Shown one piece after another: positions 44,401 to 53,652 of a stretch of 64,000 bases of DNA (position 1 is its first letter; each line of letters begins with the position of its first letter). The notes under the pieces are model-generated. The model had not been told where the DNA came from, did no database searches, and saw only the letters and a program-made list of their open reading frames with translations. The position numbers and the translations under genes are program-made. The DNA lies in contig NC_007912.1 in NCBI RefSeq assembly GCF_000013665.1, forward strand, positions 4,835,684 through 4,899,683, written 5' to 3'. Source of the stretch: Saccharophagus degradans 2-40 (GTDB lineage: Bacteria; Pseudomonadota; Gammaproteobacteria; Pseudomonadales; Cellvibrionaceae).

Positions 44401-45084
44401 ATGCTCTACGCTTTAGGCGCTTTACTCTTAATTGCTCTTATTTACGGCCCATCGCTATGGGTGCGTTACATTTTGCGCAAATACAGCACCACTCTCGATG
44501 GCATGCCCGGCACTGGCGGCGAGCTGGCACTGCACCTAAAAGAGCAATTTAAATTAGATGAATTAGTAGTAGAGCAAGCGGGCGATGGTGAAAACTACTA
44601 CAGCCCGCTTGAAAATGCCGTGCGGCTAGAGCCAAGTGTATTTAACGGTAAATCGCTTACTGCGGTAGCCACCGCTGCCCACGAAATTGGTCACGCCATA
44701 CAATTTACCCGCAACGAGCCCGTTAGCCATTTGCGCAGCCGCTATATGCCCATTGCTTTGCGCTTACAAAAAGCGGGTACCTATTTAATGTTTGCGCTGC
44801 CTATTATCGGTTTGGTTACCAAATCGCCCCATATAGCTGGCCTAACACTGTTAATTGGCATTGGCACCATGCTGGTTTCTGTTGCCATGTATGCGGCAAT
44901 ACTGCCAGAGGAATACGACGCAAGCTTTAACAAAGCCCTGCCTATACTAAAAAAGGGCCAGTACATACCCGAGGTATACCTGCCCGCGGTAAATACCATT
45001 CTAAAAGCCTGTGCATACACCTATGTAGCCGCAGCATTAACCAACGTATTTAGCTTGTGGCGCTGGCTAAGGTTTTTACGTTGA
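44401..45084 (+). CDS. YugP-type membrane zinc metallopeptidase
   Basis: A 227-residue membrane protein of the YugP family (neutral zinc metallopeptidase type 2). The metal motif AAHEIGHAIQF is at about residue 99, preceded by NYYSPLENAVRLEPSVF. Hydrophobic helices are at the N-terminus, the centre (MFALPIIGLV, GLTLLIGIGTMLVSVAMYAAI) and the C-terminus. EEYDASFNKALPIL is a further family segment. The stop overlaps a possible TTG start of the next gene (TTGA at 45081-45084), so translation is probably coupled. No ribosome site is evident. Confidence 0.88.
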   Translation: MLYALGALLLIALIYGPSLWVRYILRKYSTTLDGMPGTGGELALHLKEQFKLDELVVEQAGDGENYYSPLENAVRLEPSVFNGKSLTAVATAAHEIGHAIQFTRNEPVSHLRSRYMPIALRLQKAGTYLMFALPIIGLVTKSPHIAGLTLLIGIGTMLVSVAMYAAILPEEYDASFNKALPILKKGQYIPEVYLPAVNTILKACAYTYVAAALTNVFSLWRWLRFLR

Positions 45085-47051
45085 ATAAAAACACACCACT
45101 ATTGTTGATATGCCTAGTTGCCCTGCTGCTATATTGCCAAAGCGCCACAGCCGCACCACGGTACAGCTATACCCTTGCCGATGCCGATACCTTTACCAAC
45201 CTTAAAGCCCAACCACTTGGCAGCCAATACGCGGGGGTAGAATCGGTAAAAATTGTGTATGCACTTGGCCGCGAACGGCTGTATTTTGTTAACTCTAAGC
45301 GCTATAGCTATCACTACAGTTTTTGCAAAGATGTGCTTAATTACACATCCTCGTTAGATACCTTTAACGCGCACAATTACACCTTATCGCCCAAACGAAA
45401 ATACCTTTTGGCTACGCTCTCATACCACCCCGCGCTAGATACTTACGCTTTAGAGCTTGCCCCATCCGACGAAATGCCGTTGGAGCAAATCCAACTGTTA
45501 CTTACAAAACTAAAACACGCATTTTTCGCACAGCATAAGCTCGCCCTGTTGCTAAACACCTCGCGCCTGCACTTAGCGGCTGCGCGGCTAACTCATACCG
45601 CCACCATTACCCCAGATGCGCTGTATAAAGGCCAAACCTATCAACTGCTTACTCCCGGCAAAGCCATTGGCCTGCTTACAGAAGTAGATGCCGCAGGTAT
45701 AGATGCCCTCAACTTACCCGAGCACACCTTGGCTTTAATTAACGGCACCCCGCTTACCGTGCCGCCTTTAGCCGGTATTATCACTACCGATTTCCAAACC
45801 CCTTTAAGCCATATGGCAGTGCTTAGCCGCAACCGAGGCACAGTGACTATTGCGCAAAAATTTGCCCCACAGCACGAGCAAATCAAACCGCTTATTGGTA
45901 GCTGGGTAGAGCTTGTAGCAGATGAAAACGGCTTTAGCCTCTCACCGTCTAGCCAGCAGGCGTACAACCAGTGGCGCAAGCGTAAAACCACCAAGAGCAT
46001 TACCCTTAGTAGCAACCTCAACCCCAGCCCTTTGTTAGATATAACCAAGCTGCGCTATAAGGATATTGAGCGTGTAGGAGGCAAAGCGGCCAACTTTGCC
46101 GAATTGCAATTTGTGCTAACTCAGGTTGCCAATAGCGGACTAACTAACAAAACTGCCAACGCACAGCCAAACATTGCGGCTAAGACCCCTGAAGGCGCTT
46201 TCGCCATCCCTTTTTATTTTTATCACCAACATATTCAGCAACCCGCCATTCAGCAGGCGCTTAACGCTGTTTTACAGCTCGATAGCAATACCAGCGATAA
46301 CCATACGTTAAAGCAGCACCTCGCTACCCTGCGCGATGCCATCGAAACGGCACCGCTCGCGCCCGAGCTAGTAAAAGCGGTTGAGCAGCGCATGGTGAAT
46401 GGTGGCTTCGACCGCCTTAGATTTCGCTCATCCACCAATGCCGAAGACCTGGAAGGCTTTAGTGGTGCGGGCTTATACACCTCTAAAACTGGGCACCTAT
46501 ACAAACCTAAAAAAAACATAGAGCGTGCAATTAAAAAGGTATGGGCCAGTACTTGGCGTTACGCAGCTTATGCAGAGCGCGCCTATTTCGGTATAGAACA
46601 ACACACCGTCGCCATGGCCGTACTCGCCCACCGCTCGTTTCCCAATGAGATAGCTAACGGCGTTGCTATTACCCGCAACCTATACCGCAGCGATTACCCA
46701 GCATTTGTCATTAATGTGCAAAAAGGTGAGGAGAGTGTGGTGCAACCTAGCCCTGGGGTGAGTGTGGATCAGCTTATTAGCTATCGCGGCGTGTCGGACC
46801 TAACCGATGAAGAAGGCCCGCCGCGCTACATCACCTACTCCAGCCTTAATAATGGTGTACCCATTTTGACGGATGAGGAAATTTTTACTCTCACTACTGT
46901 GTTAGATACCCTTAAAAAGCACTTTTACCACAAGGTGAACAAACACCATCGCCGTTACAAGTATCAAAACTTCGCTTTAGACGTAGAGTTTAAATATATG
47001 GGGCCAGAACGGGTTTTATATATTAAACAAGCTCGTTTGTTTAACGATTAA
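45081..47051 (+). CDS. Exported PEP-synthase/PPDK-like protein
   Basis: About 656 residues. From the TTG at 45081 the protein starts with a signal peptide (NKNTPLLLICLVALLLYCQSATA-APR). A phospho-histidine swivel-like domain comes first (about 190-300: AGIITTDFQTPLSHMAVLSRNRGTVTIA, with the histidine in the PLSHMAVL motif). An ATP-grasp PPDK_N-like domain follows (about 330-655: VGGKAANFAEL, FRSSTNAEDLEGFSGAGLY, KKVWASTWRYAAYAERAYFGIE). Classical enzymes have the ATP domain first and are cytoplasmic. The alternative GTG at 45057 would give a poorer signal peptide. Confidence 0.8.
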   Translation: MNKNTPLLLICLVALLLYCQSATAAPRYSYTLADADTFTNLKAQPLGSQYAGVESVKIVYALGRERLYFVNSKRYSYHYSFCKDVLNYTSSLDTFNAHNYTLSPKRKYLLATLSYHPALDTYALELAPSDEMPLEQIQLLLTKLKHAFFAQHKLALLLNTSRLHLAAARLTHTATITPDALYKGQTYQLLTPGKAIGLLTEVDAAGIDALNLPEHTLALINGTPLTVPPLAGIITTDFQTPLSHMAVLSRNRGTVTIAQKFAPQHEQIKPLIGSWVELVADENGFSLSPSSQQAYNQWRKRKTTKSITLSSNLNPSPLLDITKLRYKDIERVGGKAANFAELQFVLTQVANSGLTNKTANAQPNIAAKTPEGAFAIPFYFYHQHIQQPAIQQALNAVLQLDSNTSDNHTLKQHLATLRDAIETAPLAPELVKAVEQRMVNGGFDRLRFRSSTNAEDLEGFSGAGLYTSKTGHLYKPKKNIERAIKKVWASTWRYAAYAERAYFGIEQHTVAMAVLAHRSFPNEIANGVAITRNLYRSDYPAFVINVQKGEESVVQPSPGVSVDQLISYRGVSDLTDEEGPPRYITYSSLNNGVPILTDEEIFTLTTVLDTLKKHFYHKVNKHHRRYKYQNFALDVEFKYMGPERVLYIKQARLFND

Positions 47052-47169
47052 CGCTTAGCCGAACGCCTTGCGGGCACAAGTTATTTACACTTGCGCAGCG
47101 GGCTAACGTTTTTTAAGTCCCTTTTAACCCAGTATTTGAAACCGCTTCCATTTCTTAGGTAGTAATTTA

Positions 47170-47187
47170 CTGTCATCTGTATGTAAA
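47170..47187 (+). promoter_or_regulatory. Possible Pho box before the VTC gene
   Basis: CTGTCATCTGTATGTAAA: the first seven bases match the Pho-box half-site perfectly and the second half, after a four-base spacer, matches at four of seven. It lies about 130 bases before the VTC start. The match is by eye; a matrix score is needed. Confidence 0.4.
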
Positions 47188-47316
47188 CTGATTGTGCTAG
47201 GCAAAAAAGTATTAGGCGCCAACAACCGTCCACGGAACGGAATTTGGCAGTTACAAGCCAACTTTTCGCCAGCAAATACTCGATACAATATAAAAACAAA
47301 CAAAATACTAATAAAA

Positions 47317-48120
47317 ATGAATAAGCAATTTGAAACACAATTGCGCCTGCTGTTAGCCCAGTGCGACGGCTATAGCCTAAGCGACATTGGCGGTGCCACC
47401 CTTATGAACCGGGTAGACACCAAGTTTATTGTGCACGCTGATTTAGTACCCAAAATAATCCATACCCTTAAGACAGATTTTAAGGTATTGGATATAAACG
47501 GCGACCGTTGCTTTGAGTATGAAAATACTTACTACGACACAGGCGACTACCTGTTTTACAACAAACACCACCAAGGCAAGCTTAATCGCCATAAGGTGCG
47601 TGTGCGGCGCTATGTCAATTCCAATACCCAATTTCTAGAAGTTAAATATAAAAACAACAAAAAACGCACCGACAAAAAGCGCATTGAAATAAGCGATAAC
47701 TACGATACTAGCTTGGCTTCTTATCGCCAATTTTTAGCGCAAGCGGGAATAGACCCCAGCCTGCAGCTGCACCCTAGCCAACAGTGCCGCTACAAGCGTG
47801 TAGCGCTTACCTGCGGCCAACAAGCCGATCGCCTCACCATAGATTTTAACGTACACACAAATCTACTTGCCGACCCTACCAGCAGCGAAAGCCCGTTGGG
47901 CAATGTGGCCATTGTAGAGTTAAAACAAAACAAAATTAACCGCGATAGCCCCGTGTTTACCTTTATGCGCAACCACGGAGTACGCCCAGCCAGTATTAGC
48001 AAATACTGCATGGGTTTTTTACAGGCGTCGCAGCTGTACCACCCTATTAAATTTAATCGATTTAAAAAAATCGCCCACCGGGTGGCCAAAATCCAAAACA
48101 CCAGAGGTTTAACGCTGTAA
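47317..48120 (+). CDS. VTC-domain protein (polyphosphate polymerase-like)
   Basis: A 267-residue protein with the VTC tunnel domain that makes polyphosphate from ATP in yeast vacuoles. Recognisable segments are LMNRVDTKFIV, YENTYYDTGDYLFY, KLNRHKVRVRRYV, FLEVKYKNNKKRTDKKRI, and IVELKQNKINRDSPVF near the end. These supply the basic residues and glutamates expected in the tunnel. The ATG at 47317 is the first in a good context; the frame is open far upstream. No SPX or membrane domain is present; the DUF4956 neighbour, two bases away, may supply the membrane part. Confidence 0.88.
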   Translation: MNKQFETQLRLLLAQCDGYSLSDIGGATLMNRVDTKFIVHADLVPKIIHTLKTDFKVLDINGDRCFEYENTYYDTGDYLFYNKHHQGKLNRHKVRVRRYVNSNTQFLEVKYKNNKKRTDKKRIEISDNYDTSLASYRQFLAQAGIDPSLQLHPSQQCRYKRVALTCGQQADRLTIDFNVHTNLLADPTSSESPLGNVAIVELKQNKINRDSPVFTFMRNHGVRPASISKYCMGFLQASQLYHPIKFNRFKKIAHRVAKIQNTRGLTL

Positions 48121-48122
48121 CC

Positions 48123-48689
48123 ATGTTCGTACAAGAATTTATTATCCGCTACGCTATTTTTCTTATTGCCGCACTTATTATGTTGCGCGGTGTTTATTTT
48201 AGAAACACACCTAACCGCGAGGTATTTTTAGGCATATTTATGTTTGGCAACGGGGTATTTTTAATTACCTACTTGCTGCACAGCGTAGAAATGTCTATGG
48301 GTTTTGCCTTTGGCTTATTTGCCGTGTTTTCTATGCTGCGCTACCGCACAGAAGCGTTAACCGTACGCGATATGACTTACTTGTTTACTGCAATTGTTAT
48401 GTCGCTTATGTGCTCGGTGGCAGAAATAAATTTTTTCGAAATATCCGCACTGTGCGGGGTAATTATTTTATTAACCGCCCTTTCCGAAACTCAAGTATTC
48501 GCGCCCACTATTACCGAGCGCCGTATTAGCTACGACCGCATAGATAATATTCAACCAGAAAACCGCGCTCAATTACTTGCCGAAGTACGTAAACGCACCG
48601 GTATGAACATAGTAAAAATTGAATTAGGCAAAGTAGATTTTCTAAACGATAGCGTACAACTCGTTGTATTTTGTGCAGAAGAGGGATAA
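48123..48689 (+). CDS. DUF4956 membrane protein
   Basis: A 188-residue protein with four or five membrane helices in the first 125 residues and a cytoplasmic C-terminal domain of about 60. The family signature GFAFGLFAVFSMLRYRTE is present, with MTYLFTAIVMSLM and KRTGMNIVKIELGKVDFLNDS. DUF4956 genes are regularly found beside VTC and CotH genes. It begins two bases after the VTC stop, so the two are co-expressed. Confidence 0.9.
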   Translation: MFVQEFIIRYAIFLIAALIMLRGVYFRNTPNREVFLGIFMFGNGVFLITYLLHSVEMSMGFAFGLFAVFSMLRYRTEALTVRDMTYLFTAIVMSLMCSVAEINFFEISALCGVIILLTALSETQVFAPTITERRISYDRIDNIQPENRAQLLAEVRKRTGMNIVKIELGKVDFLNDSVQLVVFCAEEG

Positions 48690-48695
48690 CAGCAT

Positions 48696-49826
48696 ATGGC
48701 AAAGCAATGTAAATTTAACTTTAAACCTTTAGCGGGCGTAATAAGCGCTGTAATGTGTGCCGCCCTGCCTTTAGCTGCACAGGCCGATTTCGAATACGAA
48801 TTATCAGCCGATGCCATGTTAGATGCCGTGAGTTATTCCGGCAGTGAGTTTAGTGAAAACGGGCAGGAGTTATATTTACGACGTGCCAACCTAGGTATAG
48901 AGCTTGAATATAATAAATTATTAAACGCAGAAATATCTGGCGAGTACAGCGAGCTAGATGAAGAGTACAGCTTTAAAGATGTGTATGTAGGTATCACCCC
49001 CCTTAAATTATTAGAATTTCGCGTTGGCCGCTTTAAAGAGCCTGCAGGCCTTGAACGCAACCAAGGTTTAAAAAATCAGGTTTTCTTAGAGCGTTCGTTA
49101 GCGACCAATGTTTTTTCTTTTGGCCGTAAAACCGGTATTGGTGTAATTGTGGATGGCGACGGCTGGAATGTTGAAGGTGCGCTGATGAATCAGCAAGGCA
49201 AAGACGAAGGCTACGATGACAGCCGTGTATTGGCTTTACATGCATCCTACAACCCTTACCGCAACGACGCTAAAACCGATTTTTTACATATAGGTACTAG
49301 CTACTCTAAACGCGATGCTACCGAACGGCGTTACGACATAGACGAACCCACCGTAGCGCCCATTTACGGCAATACTATTCACAGCCAGCGCTATAGAGAC
49401 GCCGATATTACCAGCTACGGTTTTGAGGGCGCAGTAGGCTACAAAAAATTATTGTTACAAGCGGAATATTTTGACCAAACCTTTAATGAAGCCGATGGCG
49501 ACGAATATATTCATACCGGCTACTACCTCACTGGCAGCTACACATTGCTAGGCGGCGCGCGCCAGTATCGCAAAGGTGAAGTTAAATCGAATAAAGATGC
49601 ACCGCAAATTTTAGAAATAGCCGCCCGTATAAGCCAAGCGGATACCGTAAACGATGGCGAGGGGGACAGCGCCGATGTAGCCAGCTTAATTGTGAACTAC
49701 TACCCCACCAAAAATTATCGCCTAGCTTTGGAATACGCCGCGTCTGATATTCAAAGCTACGACAATAATGTGCCGCTAACCTTAGATGGCCAAGCAATTA
49801 CTGCGCGTATACAACTTTCTTTTTAA
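48696..49826 (+). CDS. OprO/OprP-family porin
   Basis: A 376-residue outer-membrane protein with a signal peptide (ending ALPLAAQA-DFE) and the porin O/P pattern: ANLGIELEYNKLLNAEISGEY, FKDVYVGITPLKLLEFRVGRFKEPAGLE, then alternating strands to a C-terminal phenylalanine (ARIQLSF). Characterised relatives are selective for phosphate or polyphosphate, which suits the VTC neighbour. It starts six bases after the DUF4956 stop with AGAGGGA as ribosome site. Confidence 0.88.
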   Translation: MAKQCKFNFKPLAGVISAVMCAALPLAAQADFEYELSADAMLDAVSYSGSEFSENGQELYLRRANLGIELEYNKLLNAEISGEYSELDEEYSFKDVYVGITPLKLLEFRVGRFKEPAGLERNQGLKNQVFLERSLATNVFSFGRKTGIGVIVDGDGWNVEGALMNQQGKDEGYDDSRVLALHASYNPYRNDAKTDFLHIGTSYSKRDATERRYDIDEPTVAPIYGNTIHSQRYRDADITSYGFEGAVGYKKLLLQAEYFDQTFNEADGDEYIHTGYYLTGSYTLLGGARQYRKGEVKSNKDAPQILEIAARISQADTVNDGEGDSADVASLIVNYYPTKNYRLALEYAASDIQSYDNNVPLTLDGQAITARIQLSF

Positions 49827-49850
49827 TTTATTTTTTTATTAGGTGCACCC

Positions 49851-52694
49851 ATGGTTGCCAATACAGTCTCCCCTCTTTTGCTAAAAACCGTTCGCGGTAT
49901 TATTTTGCTCGCTGGCAGTGCGGCTTTAATCGCCTGCGGTGGTGGGGGCGGCGGTTCGTCGAACAGCTCTTCTAGTAGTAGCTCGTCCAATAGCAGCACG
50001 TCATCTGGCGGCGCCTGTACAGATTGCATTCGCATTAACGAAGTTGTTGCCTCTAACTCTACGTATGACGATGAAGATGGCGATAGCCCCGACTGGTTAG
50101 AGCTGTATAACACTAGCGCAAGCGCGGTGAACCTTAGCGGCTGGACACTCAGCGACGATGACGACGAACCGGCCATGTGGACGTTTCCCAATCAAACTAT
50201 TGAGGCGGGCGGCTATTTACGCATTTGGGCATCGGATAAAAACAGCACCACCGTTGGTACTTATCGCACTTTAGTAAATAGCAGTGATACTTTTCGCTAT
50301 AGCACCACCGAGCCAAGTGCTAGCTGGACCAGCACAAGCTTTAACGATGCCAGCTGGCAAAGCGGCGCTGGCGGTTTAGGCTATGGCGACAACGACGATA
50401 CAACCGTTGTACCCACCGGCACGCAAACATTGTATGTGCGTAAAACATTTAGCCTAACAAGCACTGCCAACATTCAAAATATGTGGCTAGATATAGATTA
50501 CGACGACGCATTTGTAGCCTACTTAAACGGCACCGAAATTGCGCGCGGCAATATATTGGGTACCAACCCAGCGCACAACGCCGCAACCGTTGCCGAACGC
50601 GAAGCGCAAATGTATCAAAGCGGTTTACCCGAGCGACACGCGCTTACCGACTTTGCAGACCTACTAGTTGAAGGCGACAATGTATTAAGCATTCAAGTGC
50701 ATAATATTTCCAATACCTCGTCTGATTTAACGGTTATTCCCTTTTTAACTGCTCTTTACAACAGCACCACCAACGACGGTGTAACGCCACCGGCGATTCT
50801 CGGTTTTGAAAATTACGGGTTGCACACTAATTTTAAAATTTCTTCTGGTGGCGAAACGTTATATTTGTATAACAGCGACGGCGTAGAAGTGGATGCTTTC
50901 GACGTGCCTGCGCTTATTACCGATATTTCTGTGGGCGTATCTAACAGCAACGGCAATATTGTGTACTACCAAGACACAACCCCCGGCGCGCGCAATGCCA
51001 GCACCGAATACCAAGGTTTTGTTAGCAGCGAATTGTTTTTTTCTAATAACGGCGGCACCAGTGCTGCAACAAGTGTGAGTATTAGCGGCGCCGCCAACGG
51101 CGAGCAAATTCGCTACACCACTAACGCTACCGTTCCTACCAGCAGCTCGAGTGCTTACAGCAGCGCTATAGCCATTAGCGGCAACACAGTGATTCGTGCG
51201 CGCGCATTTCGCAGTGGTTATATACCTTCGCGCACCTTTAGCCGCACATATTTACCCGAGGCCGACCACGATATAGCCGTGGTAACCTTAGTTACCGAAC
51301 CCAGTAACTTTTTTGATTACACAACGGGCATTTACGAAAGCGGCCCCAATGCCAGTAACGAATTACCCTATTTTGGCGCGAACTTTTGGCAAGATTGGGA
51401 GCGAGACATTCATTTTAGTTTTTACGAGCCCACTGGCGAACTGGGCTTAGCTATGGATGCCGGAGTAAAAATATTTGGCGGTTGGAGCCGTGCAAACAGC
51501 CAGCGCTCGTTAGCCTTGTATGCCCGCGGACGCTACGGCGAAAGTGAAATTGACTACCCGCTTTTTCCGCAACGCGAATACCAAGAGTTTCAATCGCTAG
51601 TATTGCGCAACTCCGGTAACGATTGGCTTAATACCATGATGCGCGATGCGGCGCTAACCAGCTTAATGGATGGCAGCGGTTTAGATATACAAGCGCACCG
51701 CCCCACCGCCGTGTATTTAAATGGCCAATACTGGGGCATGTATAACCTGCGCGAAAAAGTTAGCGAGCATTTTCTTGCGTCGCGCCACAACGTAGAAGCC
51801 AACACATTAGATATTTTGGAACGTGAAGGCGCTGTAGTAGATGGCAGTAATATAGATTATTTGGCGTTAATAGATTTTGTAGAAAACAACAGCCTAAGCA
51901 ATACCAGCAATTACAATTACGTTGCCAGCGAAATAGATATAGAAAACTTTATAACCTATTACGTGGCGCAAATTTATTTTAACAACCAAGATTGGCCCGG
52001 CAACAATATTAAATATTGGCGTGCACCCGGCGGCAAATGGCGCTGGATTTTATACGATACCGATTTTGGTTTTGGCATTTGGAATGTGTACGACTACAGT
52101 GCAGACACACTCGCATTTGCATTGTCTGAATTTGGGCCAGAATGGCCTAACCCACCTTGGTCTACATTGCTGTTCCGCAAGTTAATGGAAAACGATACGT
52201 TTAAGACTTTATTTATTCGCCGCTTTAACGACGAACTAAATACACGCTTTGAAGCAAGCCACGTAACTGCGCACATTGACGCCATGGCCGCGGAAATAGC
52301 AACGGAAATACCCAAGCAATGGCAGCGCTGGGACGGGTCTGACGGCGCCAATTGGCAGGGCAATATTAACAATATGAAAACCTTCGCCCAGCAGCGCAGC
52401 GCAAATATGATTGACTATATGCAAAATAATTTAGCAGCAGGCCAACTGCACCCGCTTACCGTGACCATTAATAATAGTGCGCGCGGTAAGGTTCAGCTTA
52501 ATTCTGCATTAATAGAAAGCGCCAACTGGCAGGGTAATTACTTCGAAAATATCACCCTAGAAGCCACCGCTATAGCAAACGACGGCTATGTGTTCTCCCA
52601 CTGGGAAGGCGCAAGCAGCGCAACCTCCACATCCATTACGTTTAGCTTAAATAGTGCCACCACCTTAAATGCGGTATTCGTCCCCGGCTCTTAA
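49851..52694 (+). CDS. CotH-kinase lipoprotein with lamin-tail and chitobiase-like domains
   Basis: A 947-residue lipoprotein (lipobox LIAC, followed by a short polyserine linker). Order: LTD/lamin-tail domain (about 60-140, IRINEVVASNS ... DWLELYNTSASAVNLSGWTLSD); a jelly-roll region; CHB_HEX_C-like domain (about 385-470, SGAANGEQIRYTTNATVP); CotH kinase domain (about 480-840, GVKIFGGWSRANSQRSLALYAR, YNLREKVSEHFL, GKWRWILYDTDFGFG); and an InlB-type repeat at the C-terminus (FSHWEGASSATST). CotH proteins are atypical kinases. It is the last gene of the VTC-DUF4956-porin cluster. Confidence 0.9.
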   Translation: MVANTVSPLLLKTVRGIILLAGSAALIACGGGGGGSSNSSSSSSSSNSSTSSGGACTDCIRINEVVASNSTYDDEDGDSPDWLELYNTSASAVNLSGWTLSDDDDEPAMWTFPNQTIEAGGYLRIWASDKNSTTVGTYRTLVNSSDTFRYSTTEPSASWTSTSFNDASWQSGAGGLGYGDNDDTTVVPTGTQTLYVRKTFSLTSTANIQNMWLDIDYDDAFVAYLNGTEIARGNILGTNPAHNAATVAEREAQMYQSGLPERHALTDFADLLVEGDNVLSIQVHNISNTSSDLTVIPFLTALYNSTTNDGVTPPAILGFENYGLHTNFKISSGGETLYLYNSDGVEVDAFDVPALITDISVGVSNSNGNIVYYQDTTPGARNASTEYQGFVSSELFFSNNGGTSAATSVSISGAANGEQIRYTTNATVPTSSSSAYSSAIAISGNTVIRARAFRSGYIPSRTFSRTYLPEADHDIAVVTLVTEPSNFFDYTTGIYESGPNASNELPYFGANFWQDWERDIHFSFYEPTGELGLAMDAGVKIFGGWSRANSQRSLALYARGRYGESEIDYPLFPQREYQEFQSLVLRNSGNDWLNTMMRDAALTSLMDGSGLDIQAHRPTAVYLNGQYWGMYNLREKVSEHFLASRHNVEANTLDILEREGAVVDGSNIDYLALIDFVENNSLSNTSNYNYVASEIDIENFITYYVAQIYFNNQDWPGNNIKYWRAPGGKWRWILYDTDFGFGIWNVYDYSADTLAFALSEFGPEWPNPPWSTLLFRKLMENDTFKTLFIRRFNDELNTRFEASHVTAHIDAMAAEIATEIPKQWQRWDGSDGANWQGNINNMKTFAQQRSANMIDYMQNNLAAGQLHPLTVTINNSARGKVQLNSALIESANWQGNYFENITLEATAIANDGYVFSHWEGASSATSTSITFSLNSATTLNAVFVPGS

Positions 52695-52702
52695 ATGCGC
52701 CA

Positions 52703-52750
52703 CCTACTTGCACAGCGTTTAGTAAGTTGCATAAACGCTGTGCAAGTAGG
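52703..52750. terminator. Very long perfect hairpin after the CotH gene
   Basis: CCTACTTGCACAGCGTTTA and TAAACGCTGTGCAAGTAGG form a perfect 19-bp stem with a ten-base loop. It begins eight bases after the CotH stop. No T tract follows, so it may be an RNA-stabilising or repeat element rather than a simple terminator. Confidence 0.6.
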
Positions 52751-52926
52751 CACCCCCACCTCTTTCATTCCAAAAAAGGAACCAGTGAGCGCATGGGTAG
52801 CCAATAGAGGTTCCCTAGATAATTTTGCAGGGAAAGAAGCGGGATTGAAATGATGGGAGAATGCTGATTTTGCTAGAGGGCTTACTCCATGCAAGCCCAT
52901 ATAGAAACGACAAAATGGAAAAGTAA

Positions 52927-53652
52927 TTAACCTTCTATTGGCCACACAAGCGGCTGCAGCTGGCCTACGGCCTCTTCCATTAACTTGTTCCATGTTATGC
53001 GCAGGTTGCGCATATATTCGTTATCTTCTTCTAACTTTAGGTAGCGTCCAGGTTGCAGCGAGCCAGCCGTAAGCACGGTTACCTCAATGGGTGGCCCAAC
53101 CGTTAAGTTACTGCGAATGGTTGCATCCATAGAAACCAAACCACACAACACTGCTCTGTCGGTTGTCATTTTGCCCTGCGCTACGCGGTCTAATATGGGT
53201 TTGCCGTATTTGGTTTCGCCAATTTGCAAATAGGGCACTTGCTCAGAGCTGGCAATAAAGTTGCCCTGCGAATAAATCATATATAAGCCGTTGCTGGCGC
53301 CTAGAATCTCACCGGCCAACAAAAAGGTTGTTTCAAACACGGGGCCGCCGCCGGTATTTTGTTTTTGACACGCTACGCTCACGCGGCCGATGTATTCGGA
53401 CGCTTGGTGCATATCTACAACGGTAAGCAAGTTTACGGGCGCCTTGGTTTTAATGTCGCGCTCTAGCACGGCGATGACTGCCTGTGTGGTGGCCAAGTTG
53501 CCTGCGCTACACAGTACAAATTGGCGCTGCCCAGGCACACTGTAACGCCACATTTTACTGTAGGTACTTATGTTATCCACACCTGCGCTGGTGCGTGAAT
53601 CGGAAAGCATAATGATGCTTTCGTCTATTTTTATACCTAAACAATATGTCAC
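52927..53652 (-). CDS. Anbu-type proteasome beta-subunit homolog
   Basis: A 241-residue protein of the bacterial proteasome-type protease family known as Anbu. It starts VTYCLGIKID, translated MTYC, which places a threonine at position 2 for processing to the N-terminal nucleophile. Further family segments are LSDSRTSAGVDNISTYSKMW, FVLCSAGNLATTQAV, and YGKPILDRV with DATIRSNLTVGPP. The GTG start has GGAGAG four bases upstream. The usual partner genes (transglutaminase, alpha-E, ATP-grasp) are not adjacent. Confidence 0.9.
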   Translation of the reverse strand: MTYCLGIKIDESIIMLSDSRTSAGVDNISTYSKMWRYSVPGQRQFVLCSAGNLATTQAVIAVLERDIKTKAPVNLLTVVDMHQASEYIGRVSVACQKQNTGGGPVFETTFLLAGEILGASNGLYMIYSQGNFIASSEQVPYLQIGETKYGKPILDRVAQGKMTTDRAVLCGLVSMDATIRSNLTVGPPIEVTVLTAGSLQPGRYLKLEEDNEYMRNLRITWNKLMEEAVGQLQPLVWPIEG

